Shown here piece after piece: positions 7,369 to 15,379 of a stretch of DNA of 15,408 nucleotides. Where the stretch lies: the NCBI GenBank assembly GCA_002343425.1, contig DDSO01000130.1:31579-46986 (forward strand), given 5' to 3'. A program made the translations under genes and the position numbers. The notes below the pieces were generated by a model. It did not search any database. It saw nothing but the letters and a program-made list of their open reading frames with translations, and was not told the origin of the DNA. Position 1 is the stretch's first letter, and every line of letters begins with the position of its first letter. The DNA is from Brevundimonas sp. UBA2388. GTDB lineage: Bacteria > Pseudomonadota > Alphaproteobacteria > Caulobacterales > Caulobacteraceae.

Positions 7369-9477
7369 ATGCGCTTCATCACCATTCTTGCGGCAGGCGT
7401 CGGTCTGGCAGCCATGTCCAGCGGCATTGCCTCGGCGCAGACCGCAATGCAGGCCCCTTCGACGACCGCTGACCAGGCCTCGTCCATCGACGACATCATC
7501 GTCACCGCCCGCAAACGTTCCGAGCGCTTGATCGACGTGCCTGTCGCCGTCACAGCCGTCACGGCCGAGACGCTGGAGAACCGCCAGTTTACGTCCGTCC
7601 GCGATATCGCCGCGATCACGCCCGGCCTGAACATCAACTCCGACGCTGCCGGACGCGCCTTCATCTCGATCCGGGGCATCGGCACGACCCTCCTGGACAC
7701 GGTTCAGCCCGGCGTCGGCATCTTTGTGGACGGCGTCTACCAGCAGAACACGTCGTACCTGAACAGCCCGACCCTGGCAGTCGAACAGATCGAGGTCCTG
7801 CGCGGACCGCAGTCGACCCTGTTCGGCCAGAACACCTTGGGCGGCGCCATCAACGTTACGACCAAGCAGCCGTCGGACGTGCTGGAAGGCAGGCTGACGG
7901 CGACCTACGCCGGGCCGGACAACTACTACATCGTTGGCGCCACCGTGGCCGGGCCGATCGTTCCGGGCGTGCTGGCAGGCCGCCTGTCGATCGGCACCCA
8001 GAACCGCGACGGCTTCATCAACAATAGCCTCCTCGGCTACGAAGACGCGAATCGGCTGGAGCAGAACACGATCCGCGGCGCGCTGCGGTGGCAGGCCGGG
8101 TCCGCGGTCATCAACCTGAACGCCTATTATGACGAGGTGAACGGCACCAACCCGCTGTATGCGGTGACCACCGGCCCGACCGTCTACATCGACGACGCCC
8201 GCACCAATTTCCGCAGCATCGCCAACTACGAATACAGCGGGCTCAACGGCCGACTGCAGATGCCGCTGAGCGAGCAGCATGACCTGACCGTCATCGCTTC
8301 CTATGACAAACGCGACGCCGAAAGCGACAGCGACGGCGACTTCCAGTCGATCAACCTGTTCCGCTCGACCGGCGAGAACACTCTGGAGACCAGAAGCGTC
8401 GAAGCGCGGATCGACAGCCGCTGGAGCGAGAATCTGACCTCGCTTGTCGGCGTGTTCCGGTCGAACCAGACACTTGACCAGACCTCGGCGACCCTGGTGG
8501 TCCCGGCGAACCTCACCGTGCCGGCCTTCGCCAGATCCGACGCGGACATCTGGGCTGTCTTTGGCACCGCCTTCTGGAACATCCAGCCTGACCTCGAGCT
8601 GACCGTTGGCCTGCGCTACGATCGGCAGCAGATCGATTTCCAGAGCGCCAGAAACTCAAGCTATGAGGCCGACGAGGTTCAGCCCCGGATAGCGTTGCGC
8701 AAGCGGATCGATGACAACCGCATGATCTACGCTTCTATCGCGCGCGGTTTCCGCGGCGGCGGCACCAACGGCCCCGGCGCACCGAACCTGACCTATGACG
8801 GCGACTCCGTGTGGACCTACGAGATCGGGACCAAGATAAGCACCGACGACCGCCGGATTTCATTGCAGGGCGCCGTCTTCTACAATGATTACAAGGACAT
8901 TATCGCCGCCAACAGCCTGGCGCCCTCGACCACCGGGGCCGGAATCGTCGGCATCAACCTGAACACCGGCGACGCGCGTTCTTACGGCCTGGAGGCCGAA
9001 ATCACCGCCGAGCTGACAGACGCATGGACGATCCGCGCCAGCGGCCTGCTGCAGAACGCCCGGATCACCGACGATACACGCTATCGCCAGACCACCGGCC
9101 GCTTGCTGCCGACCGACCGCATCCCGTTCCAGCCTGCCTGGACGATGAGCCTTCAGAGCGATTACGTCGTGCCGCTCGGCCGCGGTGACCTGACTTTCTC
9201 GGGCGGCATCGTGGGCAAGGGCGAACGGATCGGCGCGGGCCTGTCCAACACCTTCGCGCCTGAACTGGACAGCTATTTCTTGGCTAACGCCACGATTTCC
9301 TACCGCGTGGACAGTTTGGAGTTTGCGGTCTTCTCCAATAACCTGTTCGACGAGGAGTACTACGAATCCTACATCGACAGCTCCACCTTGACTGCCGCCG
9401 GCCTGCCGGCGCTGGGAAGCCTGGGCCAGATTGGTGACGGTCGGCGCATCGGCGTGCGCGTGGGGTACAGCTTCTAA
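7369..9477 (+). CDS. TonB-dependent outer-membrane receptor, short type (702 aa)
   Basis: A signal peptide (residues 1-23, cleavage after ASA before Gln24) is followed by the TonB box DDIIVTARKR (41-50). The plug domain contains VPVAVTAVTAETLENRQF, ISIRGIGTTLLD, VGIFVDGVYQ and IEVLRGPQSTLFGQNTLGGA (141-160). The barrel ends with NNLFDEEYYESYID and the terminal GVRVGYSF, ending in the usual Phe. At 702 aa it has the length of the siderophore/sugar/vitamin receptor class and is clearly different from the 1026-aa receptor upstream, so the two are not recent duplicates. The start has GGGCGGAG 9 nt upstream. The next gene, an FAD-linked hydroxyacid oxidase, begins 22 nt after the stop, pointing to one transcript and an organic ligand. 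The palindrome at 7286 and the nearby AraC and GntR genes suggest substrate-dependent regulation. Confidence 0.95.
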   Translation: MRFITILAAGVGLAAMSSGIASAQTAMQAPSTTADQASSIDDIIVTARKRSERLIDVPVAVTAVTAETLENRQFTSVRDIAAITPGLNINSDAAGRAFISIRGIGTTLLDTVQPGVGIFVDGVYQQNTSYLNSPTLAVEQIEVLRGPQSTLFGQNTLGGAINVTTKQPSDVLEGRLTATYAGPDNYYIVGATVAGPIVPGVLAGRLSIGTQNRDGFINNSLLGYEDANRLEQNTIRGALRWQAGSAVINLNAYYDEVNGTNPLYAVTTGPTVYIDDARTNFRSIANYEYSGLNGRLQMPLSEQHDLTVIASYDKRDAESDSDGDFQSINLFRSTGENTLETRSVEARIDSRWSENLTSLVGVFRSNQTLDQTSATLVVPANLTVPAFARSDADIWAVFGTAFWNIQPDLELTVGLRYDRQQIDFQSARNSSYEADEVQPRIALRKRIDDNRMIYASIARGFRGGGTNGPGAPNLTYDGDSVWTYEIGTKISTDDRRISLQGAVFYNDYKDIIAANSLAPSTTGAGIVGINLNTGDARSYGLEAEITAELTDAWTIRASGLLQNARITDDTRYRQTTGRLLPTDRIPFQPAWTMSLQSDYVVPLGRGDLTFSGGIVGKGERIGAGLSNTFAPELDSYFLANATISYRVDSLEFAVFSNNLFDEEYYESYIDSSTLTAAGLPALGSLGQIGDGRRIGVRVGYSF

Positions 9478-9499
9478 GTCAACCTGAGTTGGATCGACC

Positions 9500-10903
9500 G
9501 TGAACGCCCTGCCTCTTTCCCTGGAGCCGAGCCGCCTCCCCGATGGCTTCATTGAAAGCCTTCGGGGGGTGTTCGGCGACCGCCTGCATCTTGGCGAGGC
9601 GATGAGGGCGCAGCACGGAGCCAGCGAAGCGCATTTTGACACCGTCCTGCCAGACGCGGTCGTCTTTGCCCTGTCGACCGAAGACGTGGTGGCGGCGGTC
9701 AAGCTGTGCGGAGAGGCCGGCGTGCCGATCATCGCTTACGGCGCCGGCACCTCGATCGAGGGCAATACCACCCCGGTCAACGGCGGTCTGACCATCGACC
9801 TGTCCCTGATGGACCAGATCGTCCAGGTGAACGCCGAGGACTTCGACGTAACGGTCCAGGCGGGGGTCCGGCGCGAGCATCTGAACGAACATCTGCGTGA
9901 CGTCGGCCTGTTCTTTCCTATCGATCCGGGGGCCAACGCCACGATCGGCGGCATGGCCTCGACGAGGGCCTCGGGCACCAATGCCGTGCGCTACGGCACC
10001 ATGCGAGAGGCGGTGCTGTCGCTTCGGGTCGTCACGCCGGACGGACGCGACATCCGCACGGCGCGACGGGCCAGGAAGTCTGCGGCGGGCTATGACCTGA
10101 CGCGGCTGTTCGTCGGCTCGGAAGGCACGCTCGGCATCATCACCGAGGTCACTCTGCGCCTGCACGGCATTCCGGAATCGATCCTTTCGGCCGTGTGCAG
10201 TTTCGAGACCCTGGCCGGCGCCGTCGATACGGTGGTTCAGTCCATCCAGATGGGCGTTCCGCTGGCGCGGGTCGAGATTCTGGACGACGTTCAGATGCGG
10301 GCGGTCAACGCCTGGTCAAAACTCGATTATCCGGAGAAGACGACGCTCTTTTTCGAGTTCCATGGCTCGGAGCGCTACGTCCAGGAACAGGTTGAGACGG
10401 TCTCGGCCCTGGCGTCGGCCAACGGCGGTGGCGCATTCCAGTGGTCAAGCCTGCCCGAGGAACGTGCCAAGCTGTGGAAGGCCCGGCATGAGGCCTATTA
10501 TGCCGCCATCGGCCTGCGCAAAGGCTGCGTCGGTTGGCCCACGGACGTCTGCGTTCCGATCAGCCGTCTGGCGGAGTGCATCACCCAGACGAAAGAGGAC
10601 CTGGAGGCCGCCTCCATTCCCGGCCCGATCCTGGGCCACGTCGGCGACGGCAATTTCCATGTTGTCTTCGTCATCGATCCGAACAAGCCGGAAGAGGCCG
10701 CCGAGGCCGAGGCCCTGAACCGACGCATGGTCCAAAGGGCGCTCGACATGGACGGCACCTGCACCGGAGAGCACGGGATCGGACTGGGCAAGCAGGACTG
10801 GCTGGTGGCCGAGCTGGGCGAGGCGGTCGACATTATGCGCACCATAAAGCGGGCGATGGACCCGCAGAACCTGCTCAATCCCGGCAAGATTTTCAGCCTC
10901 TGA
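9500..10903 (+). CDS. FAD-binding oxidase, D-lactate/D-2-hydroxyacid dehydrogenase family
   Basis: This 467-aa protein belongs to the PCMH-type flavoprotein family of Dld1/LDHD/GlcD, which oxidises D-lactate or other D-2-hydroxyacids to 2-oxoacids and passes electrons to the respiratory chain or another acceptor. The FAD-binding domain covers about 45-225, with AYGAGTSIEGNTTPVNGGLT, FPIDPGANATIGGMASTRAS and LFVGSEGTLGIITEVTLRL. The C-terminal cap has GHVGDGNFH (379-387, metal and substrate site) and GEHGIGLGK (423-431), both intact. It ends in DPQNLLNPGKIF, the usual family tail. No iron-sulfur motif, signal peptide or membrane segment is seen. The start is GTG at 9500 with only a weak ribosome site (GGAT 6 nt upstream). 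The substrate may be D-lactate, a longer 2-hydroxyacid, or a sugar acid; context suggests it comes from the imported compound. Confidence 0.9.
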   Translation: MNALPLSLEPSRLPDGFIESLRGVFGDRLHLGEAMRAQHGASEAHFDTVLPDAVVFALSTEDVVAAVKLCGEAGVPIIAYGAGTSIEGNTTPVNGGLTIDLSLMDQIVQVNAEDFDVTVQAGVRREHLNEHLRDVGLFFPIDPGANATIGGMASTRASGTNAVRYGTMREAVLSLRVVTPDGRDIRTARRARKSAAGYDLTRLFVGSEGTLGIITEVTLRLHGIPESILSAVCSFETLAGAVDTVVQSIQMGVPLARVEILDDVQMRAVNAWSKLDYPEKTTLFFEFHGSERYVQEQVETVSALASANGGGAFQWSSLPEERAKLWKARHEAYYAAIGLRKGCVGWPTDVCVPISRLAECITQTKEDLEAASIPGPILGHVGDGNFHVVFVIDPNKPEEAAEAEALNRRMVQRALDMDGTCTGEHGIGLGKQDWLVAELGEAVDIMRTIKRAMDPQNLLNPGKIFSL

Positions 10904-10917
10904 GCGCCTCAGGCGCA

Positions 10918-10932
10918 ACCTATCTGATAGCT
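10918..10932. promoter_or_regulatory. Predicted operator, distal copy, upstream of the AraC gene
   Basis: ACCTATCTGATAGCT matches the ACCTnTCnGAnAGGT palindrome with a single mismatch (C for G at position 13). It begins 15 bp after the FAD oxidase stop, following a short hairpin (GCGCC-TCA-GGCGC at 10904-10916). It is paired with a second copy 23 bp downstream. Confidence 0.6.
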
Positions 10933-10940
10933 CTTGCCAA

Positions 10941-10955
10941 ACCTGTCAGATAGCT
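10941..10955. promoter_or_regulatory. Predicted operator, proximal copy, upstream of the AraC gene
   Basis: ACCTGTCAGATAGCT matches the same palindrome with the same single mismatch (C at position 13) as the distal copy. Start-to-start spacing is 23 bp, about two helical turns, so two dimers could bind the same face of the DNA. It ends 44 bp before the AraC ATG at 11000, a position suited to repression or autoregulation of the four-gene block. Confidence 0.62.
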
Positions 10956-10988
10956 CCATCGTCATCCCTCAGCCTCCGTCAGAGAGGC

Positions 10989-10995
10989 GGGAGGA
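10989..10995 (+). promoter_or_regulatory. Ribosome binding site that fixes the AraC start
   Basis: GGGAGGA lies 4 nt before ATG 11000. The reading frame is open back to an ATG at 10934, but that start would put the second operator inside the gene and has no ribosome site, so 11000 is preferred. A small inverted repeat (GCCTC 10972-10976, GAGGC 10984-10988) sits directly in front and may influence access. Confidence 0.75.
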
Positions 10996-10999
10996 TCCC

Positions 11000-11806
11000 A
11001 TGATCACATCGAACACCGCGCCAGTCGCACGTCGCTGCCTGGTCGTTTCGCCCGAGTTCACCGTCTTCACCGGGCGAGGTCCCTTCGACGACGCATCGAT
11101 CCCGCCCAAGGCCGTCGTCGTGGCCTTCGACCTTGGATCCATCGACGCTCCGGCGACCTTGAGTCTCGTGGGATCCGGACGAGCCGAGGAACTGGCGTCC
11201 GAGGATACAGGCGTGACGCGGATTGTGCTCTTCATCTCGCCATCAGGTCTGGCCCGCATCGGCGCCGACACCCTCCCGCAGGCCGACGAACGCCTGGATT
11301 TCCACCTGCCGAGTTCCTTGCGCGCCATCGCGCTGGCGCTTCGGGAATGCGACCGCGAGAGCGAGGCGGGCGACATCTATCGAACCGCCAAGGCGATCGA
11401 GCTTCTGTGCGACACCTGGACCGCGCTGGATGGGGGCGGGCTGGTTCCCGCCGCCGGAGACAGCGACCTGTCACAGGCCGACAGCCGTCGTCTGCTGGAG
11501 GCGCGCCGGCTGATCGACGAACAGTGGGGCCAAAAGCTCTCCCTGCATGGCATTGCCGCCCGCTGCGGCATGAATCGCGAGAAGCTGACGCGTGGTTTCC
11601 GCAAGATGTTCGCCTGCAGCGTCGCCGAGGCTCTGGCCGAGCGCCGGCTTCTGGAGGCCAGCCGGATGCTGGTCACCACCGACCTGCCCATCTCCTCGAT
11701 CGGCTACGAGAACGGCTATCTGAACAATGCCAGCTTCGCCCGCGCCTTCGGGCGTCGGTTCGGCCTGTCGCCGTCCGATTACCGGGCCGCCCGGATCGCC
11801 GCCTGA
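11000..11806 (+). CDS. AraC/XylS-family transcriptional regulator
   Basis: This 268-aa protein has a C-terminal AraC DNA-binding domain with two helix-turn-helix units. The first is about 180-203 (LSLHGIAARCGMNREKLTRG). The second is about 228-253 (DLPISSIGYENGYLNNASFA), followed by RRFGLSPSDYR. A linker helix near 126-140 (IYRTAKAIELLCDTW) resembles the one in PchR-like regulators, which often control TonB-dependent receptors. The N-terminal 120 residues show no motif I recognise and presumably sense the ligand. It lies just after the second receptor block and behind two predicted operators. The stop overlaps the GntR start by one base (TGATG). Likely an activator of the receptor and catabolic genes (family inference). 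Confidence 0.92.
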   Translation: MITSNTAPVARRCLVVSPEFTVFTGRGPFDDASIPPKAVVVAFDLGSIDAPATLSLVGSGRAEELASEDTGVTRIVLFISPSGLARIGADTLPQADERLDFHLPSSLRAIALALRECDRESEAGDIYRTAKAIELLCDTWTALDGGGLVPAAGDSDLSQADSRRLLEARRLIDEQWGQKLSLHGIAARCGMNREKLTRGFRKMFACSVAEALAERRLLEASRMLVTTDLPISSIGYENGYLNNASFARAFGRRFGLSPSDYRAARIAA

Positions 11807-12549
11807 TGAGCGGCCTGAACATGAGCGGTCGCTCCGGTGCCGAGGGCGGGTCGCTGGTCCAGCGCGCCATTGACGCCGTCCGTGCCCACATCCGGACCGA
11901 GGGGCTACGCGTCGGCGACAGCCTGCCTGGAGAAGGCCATTTCGCCGGCCAACTGGGGGTCAGCCGGGCGGTTATGCGCGAGGCGTTCGGCGTTCTTGCG
12001 GCGCTGCGCCTGCTCGACGTCGGCAATGGCCGCAAACCCCGCGTCAGCGCCATCGACGGTGCTGTGATCGCGAGTTCGCTGGATCACGCCGTGTCCACAG
12101 CCCAGATTTCCGTCGCTGATGTCTGGGACGTGCGCCGCACGATCGAGATCCGCACCGCTGCCCTTGCCGCCCAGAACCGCACTGACGCCGAGGCCCGGGC
12201 GATCGTCGACCTGGCTGAAGCGATGGACCGTGATCACGACGACATGGACAAGGTCGCCGCCCATGACATCGCCTTTCACGACGCCATCGCCCGCGCCGGC
12301 AAGAACGCCCTGTTCGTCCAGATCGTCGCCTCGTTCGCGCCGCTGATGCAGGAGGCCGTGCCCGCGGCCTGGAAGACCCGTGAAGGCCCCGAAGACCGCG
12401 CTGCGACGCTGATGCGTCACCGCACCCTGGCCCGCGCCATCATGGATCGCGATGCCGACGCCGCCGTCCAGGCGATGGACGCCCACTTCGACGCCTCGAT
12501 CGGGGACATCCTGCGCGGCCTCGCAAACCCGGAGCAGGGTCATGTCTGA
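11806..12549 (+). CDS. GntR-family regulator, FadR/FCD subfamily
   Basis: A 247-aa regulator with an N-terminal winged helix (about 16-80; SLVQRAIDAVRAHI, LPGEGHFAGQLGVSRAVMRE) and a C-terminal FCD ligand domain (about 105-235). The FCD metal-binding pattern looks intact: Asp154 and His158 in HDIAFHDAI (D-x3-H), His205 in MRHRTLARAI and His227 in AMDAHFD. Such domains bind small carboxylic acids through the metal and usually make the protein a repressor of carboxylate or sugar-acid catabolism. The ATG at 11806 overlaps the AraC stop; ATG 11821 is an alternative. Its 3' end overlaps the MFS gene by 8 nt. It is the favoured binder of the ACCTnTCnGAnAGGT palindromes at 7286, 10918 and 10941, which would make it autoregulated. 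Confidence 0.92.
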   Translation: MSGLNMSGRSGAEGGSLVQRAIDAVRAHIRTEGLRVGDSLPGEGHFAGQLGVSRAVMREAFGVLAALRLLDVGNGRKPRVSAIDGAVIASSLDHAVSTAQISVADVWDVRRTIEIRTAALAAQNRTDAEARAIVDLAEAMDRDHDDMDKVAAHDIAFHDAIARAGKNALFVQIVASFAPLMQEAVPAAWKTREGPEDRAATLMRHRTLARAIMDRDADAAVQAMDAHFDASIGDILRGLANPEQGHV

Positions 12550-13852
12550 TTCAACCGCGATCGAGGCCCCGCTCGAGCCACAGCCGGGGCCTTCTGTCCC
12601 CCGCTCGCGTGGGCTCGGCCTGACCCTGACCATTCTGGCGTTGAGCATCGGCGCCGGTTGCGCGGTCCAGGCGGCGTTCGGTCCCGTGCAGGAGTTCGCC
12701 CGCACCGACCTGAACCTGTCAGATATGCAGATGGGACTGGTGCAGGGTATGGCGACCGCCATCCCCGCTGCCCTTCTGTCCATTCCGATCGGATGGATGG
12801 CCGATCACAGCAACCGGGTCCGCATAATGCTGGTCCTGGCGCTGCTTTGGAGCGTGGGGGCCGCCGCGAGCGCCTTCGCTACGTCGTTCGAAATGCTGTT
12901 CGCCGCGCGCATGCTGTCGGCCCTGGGGCTTACGGTCGTGCTACCCGTCGCCATCTCCATCGCCGCCGACCTCTGCCCACCGGACAAGCGGGGGCGGTCG
13001 CTGCTGCTCCTCTCCATGGGAAAGGTGGTCGGCATCGCCCTGGCTTTTGCCGTGGGCGGTACCCTGTTCGGGATCCTGTCGGCGCGGACCGAGCCCCTGT
13101 TCGGCATGGCCGCATGGCGCGTGACCCAGTTGATCTTCGCGGGTGGCAGCGTCCTGCTGGTGCTGCCGCTGCTGATGCTGCGAGAACCCGTCCGGCAGGA
13201 GGTGGAAAAGGCGGCCGTGGGCTTTCAGGCTTCCATGCGGGCGCTGTGGGACCGGCGCGGCCTTCTGGCGCCGCTGTTTGTGGGCCAGATTGCCGTCATC
13301 ATGGCTGATGCCTCGGCCGGGATCTGGGCCACGCCCGTCCTTATGCGCACCTATGGACTGCAACCGGCCGAGTTCGGCGGCTGGATGGGGCTGGTGCTGC
13401 TTGGCTCGGGCCTGCTCGGCACGATCGCCGGGGGGATAGCGGCAGACGCGGGCTTGAAGCGGGGCGGCGGCAGGGGCCTGTTGATCAGCGCGGTGATCGC
13501 CTCCGCGATCGGTGTGCCCGCCGCCCTGTTTCCGATGATGCCGAACGTGCCCGGTTTCGCCCTCATGCTCACCGCCCTGCTCCTGGCGGGGACGGCCACG
13601 GGCCTGATCACGGCCACGGCGATCGCCGTGCTGGTTCCCAATCAATTCCGCGCGCTCTGCCTGGGTTCGTTTGTCGTCGTGGGATCGTTCATTGGTTTTG
13701 GCGTGGCGCCGTCGCTGGTGACGATTATCAGCGAGCGTGTCGGCGGAGAGGGGACGCTGGCGCCGGCGTTGGCGGGCGTCGGACTCGCATCCAGCCTCCT
13801 TTCGCTGATCGCCTTCGCCCTGGCCGCCAGGGCGGCGCCGAAACAGACGTGA
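12542..13852 (+). CDS. MFS transporter, probable uptake carrier for the locus substrate or product
   Basis: A 436-aa inner-membrane protein with about 12 hydrophobic helices, two bundles of six split by the charged loop near 213-240. MFS motif A is at 84-95 (GWMADHSNRVRI), and PPDKRGRSLLLL at 146-157 follows helix 4-5 as in many MFS proteins. The N-terminus before helix 1 (about 26) is short and Pro-rich. The sequence has the flavour of spinster-like and sugar/organic-acid MFS carriers common in Caulobacterales and sphingomonads; specificity cannot be read. The ATG at 12542 overlaps the GntR end by 8 nt. The frame is open upstream to 12452, but that start would lie deep inside GntR. Placement between the regulator and the dehydrogenase suggests import of the polyol or sugar acid the dehydrogenase uses. 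Confidence 0.9.
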   Translation: MSDSTAIEAPLEPQPGPSVPRSRGLGLTLTILALSIGAGCAVQAAFGPVQEFARTDLNLSDMQMGLVQGMATAIPAALLSIPIGWMADHSNRVRIMLVLALLWSVGAAASAFATSFEMLFAARMLSALGLTVVLPVAISIAADLCPPDKRGRSLLLLSMGKVVGIALAFAVGGTLFGILSARTEPLFGMAAWRVTQLIFAGGSVLLVLPLLMLREPVRQEVEKAAVGFQASMRALWDRRGLLAPLFVGQIAVIMADASAGIWATPVLMRTYGLQPAEFGGWMGLVLLGSGLLGTIAGGIAADAGLKRGGGRGLLISAVIASAIGVPAALFPMMPNVPGFALMLTALLLAGTATGLITATAIAVLVPNQFRALCLGSFVVVGSFIGFGVAPSLVTIISERVGGEGTLAPALAGVGLASSLLSLIAFALAARAAPKQT

Positions 13853-15318
13853 CGTCTCCGAGGCTTTGTCGCGCGACGCTGGATAGCCTGCCTGACGGGG
13901 TGGCGGGTCTTGGCTACAACCCGTCAGAGATCACCGCCGGCATCGTCCACCTCGGGCCAGGCGCCTTTCACCGCGCCCACATGGCCCGCTATGTCCACGC
14001 CTTGATGAACAATGGCCAGGCGATGGACTGGGGCATCATCGGCGCGGGCCTGACGCCCTTCGACGCGGGCGTCCGCGACGCGCTCTCTGCACAGGACTGG
14101 CTCTATACGCTGGTCGAGCGCGACGACGATGGGGCGATGGCCCAGGTCGTGGGGTCGATCGTCGACATCGTCGCTCCGGAGGATACGGAAGACATCCTGG
14201 ACTTCATCGATGGGGCCGGTGTCCGCATCGTCAGTCTGACCGTCAGCGAGAACGGCTACTGTCTGGATGCCATTACGCGACGGCTGGACCGCGCCAACCC
14301 CCTCATCGGGATGGACCTTGCCCATCCGCGACGCCCCGGGTCTGTCATCGGACTGCTGGTCGAGGCCTGCCGACGACGCAGGAGCGCCGGCCGACCGGCC
14401 TTCACTGCGTTGAGCTGCGATAACCTGCCCGGTAACGGCAGCCTGCTCAGGGCTGCGGTGCTGGAATTCGCCGGCCTGGTCGATACCGATCTGGCCGACT
14501 GGATCGCGGAGCACGCGCGATTCCCGGCGACCATGGTGGACCGGATCACCCCTCTGACACGCCCGGAGGACGTTGCGGCGATTTCAGGAACCTGGGGGTT
14601 GGCGGACGCCTGGCCGATCATCTGCGAGCCGTATTCCCAATGGGTGATAGAGGACGATTTCGCGGACGGTCGGCCGAACTGGGAGAATGTCGGCGTCCAG
14701 TTCACGGCAGACGTGGAGCCATTCGAGCGCATGAAGCTGCGTCTGCTGAACGCCAGCCATCTGGCGCTGGCTTCACTGGGCTGGCTGCTGGGCTATCGAA
14801 TGGTCGCCGACGCGATGCGCGACCCGAGGCTGGCGCGCTACATCCGCGCCTTGATGGAACAGGAACTGTCACCGACCCTGCCTGCGGACCTGCCCGTCGA
14901 TCTGGCAGCCTATCAGGATCGACTGGTGAAGCGCTTTTCCAACCGCACGCTTCGCGACACCGTCGAACGGATCAATACCGATGCATCTATCAACCTGCTG
15001 CTGGACCCGATCCGGGACAGGCTGGCCGCAGGCAGGCCGATCAAACGTCTCGCGCTCGCTGTAGCGGCCTGGATCCATCGGCTGGCTCTGGTCGAAGACG
15101 ATGCCCTCGCCCTTCGTCACCCGCTGGCGGACGAGCTGAGATCGCTCGCGAAAGCGGGCGGTGTTGCCCAGACCCAGCTGCTCGCGATGACAGACGTCTT
15201 CGGCGATCTGTCTACGAATGCTGCGTTTCTCGTCCCAGTGACCCGGTGGTTACACCTGTTGAAAGGCACCAGAGCTTCGTCACAGTGCGTCCAGCTTGAG
15301 CTGGTGAGGGCAGGTTAA
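13849..15318 (+). CDS. Mannitol 2-dehydrogenase / fructuronate reductase family (polyol-specific long-chain dehydrogenase)
   Basis: This 489-aa NAD(P)-dependent cytoplasmic enzyme belongs to the family of mannitol 2-dehydrogenase (mannitol to fructose) and UxuB/UxuA-partner fructuronate reductase. The N-terminal Rossmann part has IVHLGPGAFHRAH (32-44) and VSLTVSENGYCLD. SCDNLPGNG (189-197), PATMVDRITP, EPYSQWVIEDDFADGRPNWE and KLRLLNASH follow. Lys296, Asn301 and His304 match the catalytic K-x4-N-x2-H of the Pseudomonas mannitol dehydrogenase (Lys295/Asn300/His303 from memory). Several stretches (DLAHP, AFT..SCDNLP.NG, DAWP..CEP, LLN.SHLAL) recall that enzyme more than E. coli UxuB, so mannitol or another polyol is slightly favoured. 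The GTG start at 13849 overlaps the MFS stop (GTGA) and has no clear ribosome site, so it relies on coupling. It is the last gene of the block. Confidence 0.88.
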   Translation: MTSPRLCRATLDSLPDGVAGLGYNPSEITAGIVHLGPGAFHRAHMARYVHALMNNGQAMDWGIIGAGLTPFDAGVRDALSAQDWLYTLVERDDDGAMAQVVGSIVDIVAPEDTEDILDFIDGAGVRIVSLTVSENGYCLDAITRRLDRANPLIGMDLAHPRRPGSVIGLLVEACRRRRSAGRPAFTALSCDNLPGNGSLLRAAVLEFAGLVDTDLADWIAEHARFPATMVDRITPLTRPEDVAAISGTWGLADAWPIICEPYSQWVIEDDFADGRPNWENVGVQFTADVEPFERMKLRLLNASHLALASLGWLLGYRMVADAMRDPRLARYIRALMEQELSPTLPADLPVDLAAYQDRLVKRFSNRTLRDTVERINTDASINLLLDPIRDRLAAGRPIKRLALAVAAWIHRLALVEDDALALRHPLADELRSLAKAGGVAQTQLLAMTDVFGDLSTNAAFLVPVTRWLHLLKGTRASSQCVQLELVRAG

Positions 15319-15379
15319 TGACAACCGCTTCCTCTTGAGTGCCGCCGGTGCGGTGCAGAAAGTCTGTCATCGAAGTGCG

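Noticed and set aside
7348..8280. Minus-strand open frame opposite the second receptor
   Set aside because: Shadow of the receptor's reading frame; composition rich in Gly, Arg, Val and Asp with no recognisable fold.
7369..9477. Siderophore receptor as the role of the second TonB receptor
   Set aside because: The size would fit, but no iron-uptake gene or Fur-box-like AT-rich site is nearby, and a hydroxyacid oxidase follows directly. Not excluded, only less likely.
10934..10999. Upstream start for the AraC gene at 10934
   Set aside because: No ribosome site, and it would make the second operator coding. The ATG at 11000 has GGGAGGA in front.
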